Positions 1 through 11,711 of a DNA stretch of 54,631 nucleotides are shown here, piece by piece. The translations under genes and the position numbers were made by a program. The notes under the pieces are model-generated. The model was not told where the DNA came from and made no database searches. It saw only the letters and a program-made list of their open reading frames with translations. Numbering within the stretch: the first letter of the stretch is position 1; each line of letters starts with the position of its first letter. Source of the stretch: Enterococcus cecorum (lineage in GTDB: Bacteria; Bacillota; Bacilli; Lactobacillales; Enterococcaceae); contig NZ_JAKUDS010000016.1 in assembly GCF_023221775.1 (NCBI RefSeq), positions 1-54,631 on the forward strand. The letters are read 5' to 3'.

Positions 1-5
1 TAAAC

Positions 6-872
6 ATGAAAAGTATTGAAGAAATCAGTGGACAAACCAGATTGGTTGGCTTTTATGCTAATCCTGCTCGTCACAGTTTATCTCCTAAAATGCATAATTT
101 AAGCTTTTCAAAATTAGGCATTGATGCGGTGTATCTAGCGTTTGAAGTAACAAAAGAAGCTTTACCCACACAAATTCAAGCTATTCGTAATATGCAAATG
201 TTAGGGGTAAATTTATCTATGCCCCATAAGGTTGCTGCACTAGATTACGTGGACGAACTTTCGCCAGCAGCCAAAATCATCGGAGCAATTAATACTATTG
301 TGAATCATGAGGGAAAATTGATTGGTCATAATACAGATGGTATCGGATTTATGGCTAGTCTTGCCGAAAATCAAATTGATATCATTGGACAAACGATTAC
401 CATCATTGGTGCAGGCGGAGCAGCTACGGCAATGATTACTCAAGCGGCCTTAGATGGTGTAAAACAAATCTATGTACTGAACCGTCCAAGTGCTCATTTT
501 AAAACTTATCAAGAAAAAATACAGGCAATTATGCAAGCGACGAATTGTCCAATTGAGCTCATTTCACTTGAAGACCAATCACTTGTTTATCAAGCAGTGA
601 ACAAGAGTCAATTATTGGTCAATGCAACGAGTGTCGGGATGTACCCTAATGTTGATGAACTACCAATTGATAAAGAAGTTTTAAGAGCTGATTTACCTGT
701 GTATGATGCCATTTATCATCCACGAGAAACCAAATTGTTAAAAGTGGCTGCAGCAAAAGGCGCGTTGACGATCAATGGACTTGGCATGTTGTTACATCAG
801 GGCGCAGCGGCATTTAAATTATGGACAAATCAAGAGATGCCAGTAGATTATGTGAAGGAACATTTATTTTAA
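6..872 (+). CDS. aroE: Shikimate dehydrogenase AroE
   Basis: Reduces 3-dehydroshikimate to shikimate with NADPH in the cytoplasmic shikimate pathway. The 288-aa length is normal for AroE. Visible motifs are the substrate-site SLSPKMHN near residue 24, NLSMPHK near 69, NTDGIGF near 108, the nucleotide-binding GAGGAATA near 136, NATSVGM near 205 and the C-terminal NGLGMLLHQGAAAF. It is the first gene of the aro run in this window. Only five bases precede the ATG, so its RBS, promoter and any upstream operon member cannot be seen. A 29-bp gap separates it from the DAHP synthase gene. Confidence 0.95.
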   Translation: MKSIEEISGQTRLVGFYANPARHSLSPKMHNLSFSKLGIDAVYLAFEVTKEALPTQIQAIRNMQMLGVNLSMPHKVAALDYVDELSPAAKIIGAINTIVNHEGKLIGHNTDGIGFMASLAENQIDIIGQTITIIGAGGAATAMITQAALDGVKQIYVLNRPSAHFKTYQEKIQAIMQATNCPIELISLEDQSLVYQAVNKSQLLVNATSVGMYPNVDELPIDKEVLRADLPVYDAIYHPRETKLLKVAAAKGALTINGLGMLLHQGAAAFKLWTNQEMPVDYVKEHLF

Positions 873-901
873 AAAGGAAAAATAGAAAGGATGTTGGTTA
901 A

Positions 902-1927
902 ATGATTATTATTATGAAACCAAGAGCAACAAAAGAACAATTAAACAAAGTGATTCAAAGAGTGGAAGCGGAAGGATTAACCTATCAATTAAACCAAGGA
1001 AGTGAACAAGTTGTTTTAGGTTTGATTGGTGATACACGTTCTATTCAAGATGTGGCCTTTTTAAGTTATGAAGGTGTTGAAAAAACCATGCGTATTTCAA
1101 ACACTTATAAATTAACTTCTCGTGAATTCCACCCGCAAGATACGGTGGTTGATGTGGATGGTGTGAAAATAGGCGATGGTTCTTTTGTTACCATGGCAGG
1201 CCCTTGTTCTATTGAAGGTTTAGAGCAAATTCGTGAAACAGCAAGAATGGCTAAAGCTGGTGGAGCGAAAATCTTACGTGGTGGTGCTTTCAAACCAAGA
1301 ACGTCTCCTTATGCTTTCCAAGGGTTAGGCGAAGAAGGCTTGAAATATATTCGTCAAGCAGCGGATGAGTTTGATATGAAAGTCATTACTGAAGTGATGG
1401 ATGAAGCCCATATAGATATGGTTGCTCATTACAGTGATATTATTCAAATCGGTGCTCGTAATATGCAAAACTTTAAATTATTATCTGCGGTTGGGAAAAC
1501 AGGCAAACCTATTGGCCTAAAACGTGGAATTTCTGGTACAATAGATGAGTGGTTAAATGCAGCAGAGTATATTGCAGTTGAAGAAAAAAGTCCGGTTATC
1601 TTTATTGAACGTGGTATTCGAACTTATGAAACAGCTACAAGAAATACGTTTGACTTGAGTGCTGTACCTTTAATCAAAAAATTAAGTCATTTTCCAATCA
1701 TTGTTGATCCAAGTCATGGTACCGGTGTGTGGGATTTAGTCACTCCGATGGCAAGAGCTGGGGTTGCTGCTGGTGCTGATGGGATGATTGTTGAAATTCA
1801 TCCAGATCCACAAAATGCGTGGTCAGATGGTATGCAATCATTAAATGAAAAGACCTATTTGCAAATGATGAAAGAAGTCAATATTTTAGTGGATGCAATG
1901 AAGAAAATTAAACAAATTGAAGCTTAA
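902..1927 (+). CDS. aroF: DAHP synthase (type I beta, with N-terminal regulatory domain)
   Basis: Condenses phosphoenolpyruvate and erythrose-4-phosphate to DAHP, the first committed step of aromatic biosynthesis. The 341-aa protein has a short ferredoxin-like N-terminal domain (about residues 1-80) followed by the TIM barrel, with MAGPCSIE near 97, GAFKPRTSPYAFQG near 136, GARNMQNF, LKRGISGT and DPSHGTG. This N-terminal domain is typical of the Thermotoga/lactic-acid-bacterial subclass, where it senses Tyr or Phe. Feedback inhibition is therefore likely but inferred. An AAAGGA motif lies about 8 nt before the ATG. A second in-frame ATG five codons later (914) is an alternative start. Gene symbols for this family vary (aroF, aroA, aroG). 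Confidence 0.93.
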   Translation: MIIIMKPRATKEQLNKVIQRVEAEGLTYQLNQGSEQVVLGLIGDTRSIQDVAFLSYEGVEKTMRISNTYKLTSREFHPQDTVVDVDGVKIGDGSFVTMAGPCSIEGLEQIRETARMAKAGGAKILRGGAFKPRTSPYAFQGLGEEGLKYIRQAADEFDMKVITEVMDEAHIDMVAHYSDIIQIGARNMQNFKLLSAVGKTGKPIGLKRGISGTIDEWLNAAEYIAVEEKSPVIFIERGIRTYETATRNTFDLSAVPLIKKLSHFPIIVDPSHGTGVWDLVTPMARAGVAAGADGMIVEIHPDPQNAWSDGMQSLNEKTYLQMMKEVNILVDAMKKIKQIEA

Positions 1928-1938
1928 GGGGCGATTTT

Positions 1939-3006
1939 ATGTTAGCAGTCAATTTACCAAATCATAGTTATCAAATTATTGTTAAAAAAGGCGCGTTAGA
2001 TAACTGTGGTCAATGGGTGAAATCTTTATGGAAAGAGCAAAAAATTGCCATTATTACAGATAGCAATGTAGAAAAATTATATGCAGACAAAGTCAAGCAA
2101 GAATTAAATGGCGTTGGCTTTGAAGCAGAAGTATTGGTGGTTCCGGCTGGAGAAAAATCTAAGTCATTACAATGTGCCAGTGATTTGTATGATCAATTAG
2201 CCGATTTAGGCTTTACTAGAAGTGATGGAATTATTGCCTTAGGTGGTGGCGTAGTAGGCGATTTAGCTGGTTTTGTGGCTTCAACCTTTATGCGTGGCCT
2301 TCATTTCTTGCAAATTCCAACCACACTTTTAGCTCAAGTTGATTCCAGTATTGGCGGAAAAACAGCGGTCAATACCCAAAAGGCGAAAAATTTAGTGGGA
2401 ACCTTTGCCCAACCAGATGGCGTTTTAATTGACCCTTTTGTTTTGCAAACTTTAGATGACCGTCGGATTCGTGAAGGAATTGCTGAAATTGTCAAATCTG
2501 CGGCGATTGCGGATAAAGTGCTTTGGGAATTTTTAGGGACGCTTTCTGATGAACATGATTTATTAAACCATGCCGAAAAAGTCATTACATCAGCATTAAA
2601 CGTGAAGAAAAAAGTCGTTGAAGAAGATGTTTTTGATCATGGAAGTCGCTTAACTTTGAATTTTGGTCATACAATTGGACATGCCATTGAAAATACAGCA
2701 GGTTATGGCGTGGTCAGTCACGGTGAAGGAGTAGCAATCGGGATGATGATGATAAATTCGCATGCTGAAGCGCTGGGCCTTTCACCTGAGAATTCTACCC
2801 AAGCGTTAAAAGCCATGCTAGAAAGATTCCATTTACCAACGAGCTATCCTGAATTAGATGAACAAGCTATTTATACTGCGATTACGCATGATAAAAAGGC
2901 GCGTGGAAGCCAATTGAAGATTATTACCTTAAAAGAAATTGGCCAAGCGCAAATCACGCCGATTCCAATAGAGAATATTAAAGAATACATTAAAGGAGAG
3001 AATTAA
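1939..3006 (+). CDS. aroB: 3-dehydroquinate synthase AroB
   Basis: Cyclises DAHP to 3-dehydroquinate using NAD and a divalent metal. The 355 residues match the family. The NAD-binding GGGVVGDLAGF lies near residue 102, PTTLLAQVDSSIGGKTAVN near 127, and the metal-site segments NFGHTIGHA near 234 and SHGEGVAIGM near 252. The RBS AAGGGG lies 7 nt before the ATG. Only 11 bp separate it from aroF and 3 bp from aroC, consistent with one polycistronic message. Confidence 0.95.
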   Translation: MLAVNLPNHSYQIIVKKGALDNCGQWVKSLWKEQKIAIITDSNVEKLYADKVKQELNGVGFEAEVLVVPAGEKSKSLQCASDLYDQLADLGFTRSDGIIALGGGVVGDLAGFVASTFMRGLHFLQIPTTLLAQVDSSIGGKTAVNTQKAKNLVGTFAQPDGVLIDPFVLQTLDDRRIREGIAEIVKSAAIADKVLWEFLGTLSDEHDLLNHAEKVITSALNVKKKVVEEDVFDHGSRLTLNFGHTIGHAIENTAGYGVVSHGEGVAIGMMMINSHAEALGLSPENSTQALKAMLERFHLPTSYPELDEQAIYTAITHDKKARGSQLKIITLKEIGQAQITPIPIENIKEYIKGEN

Positions 3007-3009
3007 TTT

Positions 3010-4153
3010 ATGCGCTACTTTACAGCTGGAGAATCACACGGACCAGAGTTGACAGCAATTATTGAAGGATTACCTGCGGGTATGCCTTTAACAGTAGAAG
3101 ATATCAATATAGAATTAGCAAGAAGACAAACCGGTTATGGCCGTGGTGGCAGAATGTTAATTGAAAAAGACCAGGTTCGCATTACTTCTGGTGTTAGACA
3201 TGGTAAGACTTTGGGATCACCCGTCACTTTAGTCGTTGAAAATAAAGACTGGAAAAACTGGACAACGGTCATGAGTGTCAGTGAAGTTGAAGAAAAGGAA
3301 CGTCATTTGCGTCGTGTCGCTAAACCTCGTCCAGGACATGCGGATTTAGTAGGTGGTATGAAGTATCATCATCATGATTTGCGTAATGTATTGGAACGTT
3401 CCTCCGCGCGTGAAACAACGATGCGCGTGGCAATTGGTGCGGTATGTAAGAAATTATTGTCTTTACTAGATATTACTGTTGCTGGCCATGTTGTAAAACT
3501 AGGTGGCATTAGCGTCAATCCAGAAAATTATCCAAGCGTGGCTGAAATCAAAGCCATCTCAGAAAAGTCAGAATTACGCGTCATTGATCCAAGTGTGGAA
3601 CAAGCGATGAAAGACTTAATCGACCAAACCAAGAAAAATGGTGATACGATTGGCGGAATTGTGGAAGTACAACTGGATAATGTTCCTGCTGGATTAGGTA
3701 GCTATGTACAATGGGATAAAAAGCTAGATGCAAAAATTGCTCAAGCGGTGGTCAGTATCAATGCCTTTAAAGCGGTAGAATTTGGTATCGGTTTTGAGAT
3801 GGCAAATTTACCAGGTTCTCAAGTCATGGATGAAATTCAATGGGATCAAGAAAATGGCTATACACGAAAAACCAATCGTTTAGGTGGTTTTGAAGGCGGC
3901 ATGACAAATGGAGAAACATTGATTGTACGTGGTGTGATGAAACCAATTCCTACTTTGTATAAACCATTACTGAGTGTGGATATTGATACTAAAGAACCTT
4001 ACAAAGCAAGTATCGAACGCTCAGATTCAACGGCAGTCCCAGCGGCTAGTGTGGTTTGTGAAAATGTTGTGGCCACTGTGGTAGCAGGTGAAATATTAGA
4101 AAAATTTGCCAGTGATTCCTTTGAAGAATTAGTAGAAGAGGTTAGTCGTTATC

Positions 4154-4176
<23 letters not shown>
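3010..4176 (+). CDS. aroC: Chorismate synthase AroC
   Basis: FMN-dependent 1,4-elimination of phosphate from EPSP to give chorismate. The 388-aa protein carries the family signatures: GESHG at the N-terminus, [12 protein letters not shown] near 38, [10 protein letters not shown] near 63, [13 protein letters not shown] near 107, [12 protein letters not shown] near 130 and the C-terminal [13 protein letters not shown] near 338. The RBS AAAGGAGAG lies inside the end of aroB. Its 3' end overlaps tyrA by 23 nt, so the two are probably translationally coupled. Confidence 0.96.
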
Positions 4177-6551
<2,375 letters not shown>

Positions 6552-6564
6552 AAGAGGGTTAAAT

Positions 6565-7893
6565 GTGAAAACAACAATAGTATTAGTAGGATATATGGGT
6601 GCTGGTAAGAGTACTGTAGCAAAATTATTAGCTGAAAAATTAGCCTTACCGATTGTAGATTTGGATGAAAAAATTGAAGAAAGTGCACAGTTGTCTATTC
6701 CTACTATTTTTGCCAAACAAGGAGAAGCTGCCTTTCGAAAATTAGAATCACAAGTTTTACAAGAGTCTTTACAACAAACAGGAATTATTGCGACAGGTGG
6801 CGGCGTTGTACTCTCTAAAACCAATCGTGATCTTTTAAAGGATGCTTGGGTGGTGTTTTTAGATTGTCAAGATGATGTTCTTGTTCAACGTATTTTCAAT
6901 GATGGGCAAAACATTCGCCCCGTGGTCCAAAATAAAACGGCTGAGCAAATCAAAGAAATTTATCAAGAGCGTAAACCTTTTTACGATGAGGTCGCGTCAT
7001 TAACTATTGATACTTCATGCTTAACTGTAGATGAAGTGGTGCAACAAATTATTCAAGCACAGCAAACGATTGGCTATTTAGGACCGGTCAATTCATTTTC
7101 TTTTCAAGCGTTAAAACAAGTCATTGATAATCAAAAAGTGGTAGAATTTGCTTCTATTCCACTATGTATAGATGCTTTATTAAAGGAAAAACTTGATTTT
7201 GCCTTGGTTCCAATTGAAAATTCGCTTGAAGGTTCTGTCCATGCTAGTGTGGATCGTTTGTATGATCAAAAAGAGTGTTACGTGCAAGCTGAAATTGTCT
7301 TACCCATCCACCAACAACTGATTGGTTATGATGCAAAACAAATCAAGAAAATCTTATCGCATCCACAAGCTTTAGCCCAATGTCAAAAGTATATTGAAGC
7401 ACATTTTCCTTGCGCTTTCTTAGAACCCGTTCAGTCAACTACAGCTGCGGTACTAGAAATCGCGCAAAGACAAGATAAAAGTTTAGCCGCAATTGCCGGT
7501 AAACAAGCCGCAAAATTTTATCAAGTGCCAATTTTAGCTTCAAATATACAGGATAATGACTTTAATCAGACACGATTTTGGATTTTAGGAAAGAAGCATT
7601 TCGATACTTCACGGTTAACAACCAATGAGCAAAAATTAACATTGTATATCACTTTACCTAAAGACACTCCGGGTGCTTTACATAAAGTATTAGCTGCTTT
7701 TGCTTGGCGTGATTTAAACTTAGTAAAGATTGAGTCTCGACCACAAAAAACCAAATTAGGAGAGTACTTCTTTATTGTTGATTTACAAGTTAATCGTCCA
7801 CATATCTTATATCAAAATGCGATAGAAGAGTTAGAAGCACTAGGCTGTGTGGTGCAGAATTTAGGAATGTATCCAGTTTTACATCATAAATAA
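6565..7893 (+). CDS. aroK-pheA: Shikimate kinase-prephenate dehydratase fusion (AroK-PheA)
   Basis: One uninterrupted 442-codon frame holds two enzymes. Residues about 1-163 are shikimate kinase: P-loop GYMGAGKST near 8, VDLDEKIEE near 31 and ATGGGVV near 77. From about residue 169 (IGYLGPVNSFSFQAL) it is a monofunctional-type prephenate dehydratase: VPIENSLEGSVH, the catalytic NQTRFWILG near 333, then an ACT domain with the Phe-binding GALHKVL and ESRP motifs (about 353-435). The two activities act at non-adjacent steps: shikimate phosphorylation, and the last dedicated step to phenylpyruvate. Close relatives carry aroK and pheA as neighbours, so loss of the aroK stop is the simplest origin. 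The start is GTG, because the ATG two bases upstream runs straight into TGA. RBS AAGAGGG. Confidence 0.93.
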   Translation: MKTTIVLVGYMGAGKSTVAKLLAEKLALPIVDLDEKIEESAQLSIPTIFAKQGEAAFRKLESQVLQESLQQTGIIATGGGVVLSKTNRDLLKDAWVVFLDCQDDVLVQRIFNDGQNIRPVVQNKTAEQIKEIYQERKPFYDEVASLTIDTSCLTVDEVVQQIIQAQQTIGYLGPVNSFSFQALKQVIDNQKVVEFASIPLCIDALLKEKLDFALVPIENSLEGSVHASVDRLYDQKECYVQAEIVLPIHQQLIGYDAKQIKKILSHPQALAQCQKYIEAHFPCAFLEPVQSTTAAVLEIAQRQDKSLAAIAGKQAAKFYQVPILASNIQDNDFNQTRFWILGKKHFDTSRLTTNEQKLTLYITLPKDTPGALHKVLAAFAWRDLNLVKIESRPQKTKLGEYFFIVDLQVNRPHILYQNAIEELEALGCVVQNLGMYPVLHHK

Positions 7894-7972
7894 GTTGGAT
7901 GTGAAAATTTTAAAAAATATTAAATCCTCCCCATTTCAGATTCGTTTATAGGTAAACTATGCTACAATGGAT

Positions 7973-7978
7973 TTGACT
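7973..7978 (+). promoter_or_regulatory. Probable extended -10 promoter for the LytR/Psr gene
   Basis: TGC-TACAAT forms an extended -10 element 20 bp before the Psr-type coding start. No convincing -35 hexamer accompanies it. It follows the aro operon end and gives the cell-wall gene a separate start. A GGTGGAGG RBS lies between it and the ATG. Confidence 0.45.
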
Positions 7979-7998
7979 TAGGTGGAGGTTATTTTTTT

Positions 7999-9135
7999 AT
8001 GAATCGAATGGAAAAAAATAAAAAATTGCGAGATGAATTACGTCAATCTGAACAGCGTGCGAATCGCTTTGCTCGTAAAACAAGAAATAGACACGAAGAA
8101 CAAGCGCATCATTTTGAAGAGGATACTCATCGAAACGTTGAAAATAGCCATGAAAAACAACAACAAACCTATCAAAAACAGGCGCAACATCATGAACAAA
8201 GCCAACATGTACATCCTAGTAAGAAGCTACGAAAAAAACATCATCCGTTCAGAAAGTTATTTGTTCTCTTACTTTTGCTAGTTTTGGGCGCAGGGGCTTA
8301 TAGTGTATATGGTTATCAAAAAGGGTACAATGAAGCCAAAAAAGAAGATCATACCCAATCAGCACAATCTTTTCATGGTGTTACTTCTAGTGATGGTTCC
8401 GAGAATATTTTATTGATTGGCAATGATAGCCGTGATGGTGAAAATTCGCGTTCAGATAGTATTATGGTCTTGCACATGGGAATTTCGCTCAATAGTAAAC
8501 CTAAAATTATTTCCTTTATGCGTGATACTTATGTGACAATTCCTGGCGTAGGAGATAATAAGATTAATGCTTCTTATGCCTATGGTGGGGCAGAATTATT
8601 ACGTGAAACTTTAAAACAAAACTTTAATATTGACTGTAAGTATTATTTTTTAGTTGATTTTAAAACGTTTGAGAAGGTCATTGATGCACTATTTCCAGAT
8701 GGCGTTCAAATTGATGCCGAAAAAGATATGAGTGCCTATATTGATGTGCCAATCAAAAAAGGATCACAAAAAATGAATGGCTTTACGCTATTACAATATG
8801 CACGGTTTAGAATGGATGAAGAAGGCGATTTTGGCCGAGTACGACGCCAGCAACAAGTGATGAATGAGGTCTTCAAACAAGTAAAAAGTTTTTCAGCAAT
8901 TTCTAAAATGCCTTATGCAGCAGGAAAAGTGATGGGTTATTCACCCAATGATATTCCAATGAGCTTTATTTTAAAACATGGTTTAATTGCGGCTAAAAAT
9001 GCAAATGGGATTCAACGTTTGAGTATTCCCGTGGAAAATTCATGGCAATATGGTGAAAGCTATGAAGCTGGCAGTTATTTAGAAGTGGATAAAAAAATGA
9101 ATCAAGATGCCATTGAAAACTTTTTGAAAAATTAA
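7999..9135 (+). CDS. LytR/CpsA/Psr family wall-polymer ligase
   Basis: Membrane enzyme of the LCP family, which attaches teichoic acids or capsule polymers from lipid carriers to peptidoglycan. The 378-aa protein has an unusually His/Gln/Glu-rich charged cytoplasmic N-terminus (about residues 1-85), one membrane segment (about 88-108, LFVLLLLLVLGAGAYSVYG), then the extracellular LCP domain. That domain shows ILLIGNDSR near 136, SRSDSIMVLHM, FMRDTYVTIPG near 174 and the Arg-rich ARFRMDEEGDFGRVRRQQQ near 270, which together form the pyrophosphate-binding pocket. In enterococci psr follows the aro cluster in the same way, which supports the assignment. Confidence 0.88.
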   Translation: MNRMEKNKKLRDELRQSEQRANRFARKTRNRHEEQAHHFEEDTHRNVENSHEKQQQTYQKQAQHHEQSQHVHPSKKLRKKHHPFRKLFVLLLLLVLGAGAYSVYGYQKGYNEAKKEDHTQSAQSFHGVTSSDGSENILLIGNDSRDGENSRSDSIMVLHMGISLNSKPKIISFMRDTYVTIPGVGDNKINASYAYGGAELLRETLKQNFNIDCKYYFLVDFKTFEKVIDALFPDGVQIDAEKDMSAYIDVPIKKGSQKMNGFTLLQYARFRMDEEGDFGRVRRQQQVMNEVFKQVKSFSAISKMPYAAGKVMGYSPNDIPMSFILKHGLIAAKNANGIQRLSIPVENSWQYGESYEAGSYLEVDKKMNQDAIENFLKN

Positions 9136-9218
9136 CTGAATTTCATTTTATTTACAACTTATTTATGCTATAGTTAATATAATATGACTAATACATTGAA
9201 ATGAGGATTTATTATTCT

Positions 9219-10067
9219 ATGAAATTAGCAATTGTTACGGATAGTACGGCGTTTATTCCATCAGCTATTAGTAATCATCCAGATTTATATATATTACCAA
9301 TCCCTGTTATTTTAGATGGCAAGATATATAATGAAGGTATTGATATCCATGCAGATGAATATTATGATCTTCTTAAAGCCTCTAAAGAATTCCCGACTAC
9401 TTCTCAACCAGCTTTAGGTGAAGTGGTTAGTTTATATGAGAAATTAGCAAAAGAAGGTTACACTGATATTATTAGTATCCATTTATCAGGCGGGATTTCT
9501 GGTTTTGTCAATACCTTATTTGCTTTACAAGGAACAATTGAGGGAATCAATATCCATCCATTTGATTCAAAAATTACTAGCATGCCAATGGGTAATATGG
9601 TTCAAAAAGCGCTTGAAATGAAAGATGCGAGCAAATCTATTGAAGAAATTTTGGATTATTTAGATTATATTCGCTCAAATACCCGCGCCTTTTTAATTGT
9701 CGATGATTTGAACAATTTAGTACGTGGTGGTCGTTTAACAAATGGGGCTGCGATTATTGGCGGTTTATTGAAGATTAAGCCGATTTTAACTTTTGAAGAT
9801 GGTAAAATTGTCTTGCATGAAAAGATTCGTTCAAGTAAGAAAGCATTTGCCAAGGCAGAGGAACTTGTATTTGAAAGTGCGCAACAATGTCCGGGCAAGG
9901 TAAAATATTATGTGATTCATGCCAATAATTTGGAAGTTGCGAAAGAGGAAAAGGCGAAGTTAGAAGCACAATTTCCTGATATTCAAGTAGAAATTGGTTA
10001 CTTCGGTCCTGTAATTGGTACCCATTTAGGCGAAAAAGCAATCGGGTTAGCTTTTAGTGCAGAATAA
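9219..10067 (+). CDS. DegV family fatty-acid-binding protein
   Basis: DegV/FakB-type cytoplasmic protein that binds a fatty acid and can present it to fatty-acid kinase. Visible are the N-terminal IVTDSTAFIP, TTSQPALGEV near 65, SIHLSGGISGF near 88 and DDLNNLVRGGRLTNGAA near 160, all typical. I start it at ATG 9219, giving 282 aa and the family-typical MKLAIVTDS start. A GAGGA lies 11 nt upstream. The in-frame ATG at 9201 contains that RBS and is less likely. The lipid specificity cannot be read from the sequence. Confidence 0.88.
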   Translation: MKLAIVTDSTAFIPSAISNHPDLYILPIPVILDGKIYNEGIDIHADEYYDLLKASKEFPTTSQPALGEVVSLYEKLAKEGYTDIISIHLSGGISGFVNTLFALQGTIEGINIHPFDSKITSMPMGNMVQKALEMKDASKSIEEILDYLDYIRSNTRAFLIVDDLNNLVRGGRLTNGAAIIGGLLKIKPILTFEDGKIVLHEKIRSSKKAFAKAEELVFESAQQCPGKVKYYVIHANNLEVAKEEKAKLEAQFPDIQVEIGYFGPVIGTHLGEKAIGLAFSAE

Positions 10068-10088
10068 AATTTTAGAATATATCTGTTG

Positions 10089-10126
10089 AAAAGAGAGAGT
10101 GTCTACTCAGGCTTTCTCTTTTTTAA
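10089..10126 (+). terminator. Terminator after degV
   Basis: AAAAGAGA pairs with TCTCTTTT around a smaller GAGT/ACTC hairpin, and the 3' arm runs into a T-tract. It ends the DegV transcript. Confidence 0.7.
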
Positions 10127-10217
10127 TACAATAATTTTGTTAATTTTCTTTGAACTTAGAATCTATAAAGTAAATAAATTGAATTGATGATTTTGAACAA
10201 ATAAGGGGGTTCTTACG

Positions 10218-11249
10218 ATACATATCGGAATAGTAAGTTTATCTAGTGGTTTAGTTGGAGAAAGCTTTGTAAAACATCAACTAGCAATTGGTAAAAAAAG
10301 ATTAAATTCGTTAGGTGTTACTTTTGAATTTTTACCTAATGCGCAAAAAGGTATTTCATTTATCAAAGAACATCCCAAGTGCAGAGCGGACGATTTGATG
10401 AGGGCGTTTAAAGATGAGTCAATTGATATGATTTTATGTGCAATTGGTGGCGAAGATACATACAGATTGTTACCATATTTGTTTGATAATAATAAATTAG
10501 AAAATGTTGTAAAACAAAAAATATTTTTAGGTTTCTCCGATACAACGGTTAATCATTTTATGCTTAACAAAATCGGTATCAAAACATTTTATGGACAAGC
10601 ATTTTTGCCTGATATTTGTGAGCTCTCAAATGAAATGTTACCTTATACTAAAAGATACCTTGAAGAATTACTCTCAACAGGAAAAATTGCACAAATACGA
10701 CCTAGTGAGGTATGGTACGAGGAAAGAATCGATTTTAGCGAAAAGGCTATCGGAACAAAATTAAAAAAGCATCGTAATATTGGATTCGAACGATTGCGTG
10801 GTAAATCGGTGTTTAAAGGTAAAATCTTAGGTGGCTGTTTAGAATCAATTTATGAAATGATAGATACTTCGAGTGATTCTGAGATAGTAAAACTTTGTAA
10901 TAAATACCATATATTTCCAAAACTAGCAGACTGGCATAATAAAATTTTGTTGTTAGAAACAAGCGAAGAAAAGCCGAAACCGGAATTATTCAAAAAAATG
11001 ATTTGCACTTTAAAAGAATTTGGAATATTTGATGTCGTTTCAGGTGTTCTCGTTGGAAAACCACAAAATGAAACCTATTATGAGGAATATAAAACAATAT
11101 TGTTAGAGGAAATTACCATGCCAAATCTACCTATTGTATATAACTTAAATATTGGTCATGCTATGCCAAGGTGTATTATCCCATTTGGAGTGAATGCGGT
11201 TGTGAATACAGATGAACAACTAATCCGTTTTGATTATTCAAGCATGTAA
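10218..11249 (+). CDS. S66 family LD-carboxypeptidase / MccF-like, non-canonical ATA start
   Basis: Serine peptidase of family S66 (LD-carboxypeptidase/microcin C self-immunity MccF). The open frame runs from 10218 without a stop. Its N-terminus HIGIVSLSSGLVGE matches the family's normal start, so a start at the internal ATG 10395 would remove the first strand and about 59 residues. Catalytic Ser is in GFSDTT, Glu in LETSEE and His in NIGHAMPR. No ATG, GTG or TTG fits upstream. A strong AAGGGGG lies 8 nt before an ATA codon (ACG is the codon before). Either ATA initiates poorly, or an ATG-to-ATA change has crippled the gene. Family assignment is firm. Expression is uncertain. Confidence 0.75.
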   Translation: MHIGIVSLSSGLVGESFVKHQLAIGKKRLNSLGVTFEFLPNAQKGISFIKEHPKCRADDLMRAFKDESIDMILCAIGGEDTYRLLPYLFDNNKLENVVKQKIFLGFSDTTVNHFMLNKIGIKTFYGQAFLPDICELSNEMLPYTKRYLEELLSTGKIAQIRPSEVWYEERIDFSEKAIGTKLKKHRNIGFERLRGKSVFKGKILGGCLESIYEMIDTSSDSEIVKLCNKYHIFPKLADWHNKILLLETSEEKPKPELFKKMICTLKEFGIFDVVSGVLVGKPQNETYYEEYKTILLEEITMPNLPIVYNLNIGHAMPRCIIPFGVNAVVNTDEQLIRFDYSSM

Positions 11250-11327
11250 TATGGCCAGCAATGTAGGTTGCGTTTACAAAAAATAGATAAGAGGGACTAA
11301 TATATAAATTTTGGAATAAATACAAGT

Positions 11328-11374
11328 AAAACAGCTATCTAATTCCTTATACTTGGTGTAGATAGCTGTTTTTA
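11328..11374. terminator. Bidirectional terminator between convergent genes
   Basis: The 12-13-bp arms AAAACAGCTATCT and AGATAGCTGTTTTT are separated by a 19-nt loop, with T runs on both strands. It serves the S66 peptidase (+) and the YgbA-like gene (-). Confidence 0.85.
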
Positions 11375-11698
11375 TTATCTTTTTACCTTTATTGTCCATT
11401 GTCGATAGTAATGTTTGATAGAAAAAATTGGGTGACGGTATAACATTCGTGGGCCAGCATAGCGCATAATGACTTTCATTTGTTGACGGTACTTTTTCTG
11501 ATAACAGTGAACCGGGCATTTTTTACACGTTGTTTTATTTTCTCCAAAACGACAATAGGCAAGTCGGTCTAAAGCATAATTGAGCATTTCGTCTTTACCA
11601 ATTTCATCGTTTGGATGTTTTTGATAGTAAAGTTGAATCATAATTGAAATTAATTCACTCTCTTCAGTAATTACAGGTCCAGTGTTTCTTTGTTTCAC
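11375..11698 (-). CDS. YgbA-like 'nitrous oxide-stimulated promoter' family protein
   Basis: Small cytoplasmic protein resembling E. coli YgbA, a family linked to growth under nitrosative stress; biochemical function unknown. The Cys motif TCKKCPVHCY near residue 56 and the basic MRYAGPRMLYRHPIFSIKHYYR tail are characteristic. The start chosen is a GTG at 11698 (107 aa) with AGAGGTG about 8 nt upstream. A longer frame from a TTG at 11725 lacks an RBS. It lies directly downstream of the YdcZ-type gene and is probably cotranscribed. Confidence 0.7.
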   Translation of the reverse strand: MKQRNTGPVITEESELISIMIQLYYQKHPNDEIGKDEMLNYALDRLAYCRFGENKTTCKKCPVHCYQKKYRQQMKVIMRYAGPRMLYRHPIFSIKHYYRQWTIKVKR

Positions 11699-11711
11699 GA
11701 TTTTCACCTCT

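Noticed and set aside
10395-11249. S66 peptidase starting at ATG 10395
   Set aside because: The open frame and family-like sequence continue upstream to 10218, where a strong RBS sits. The internal start would truncate the fold.
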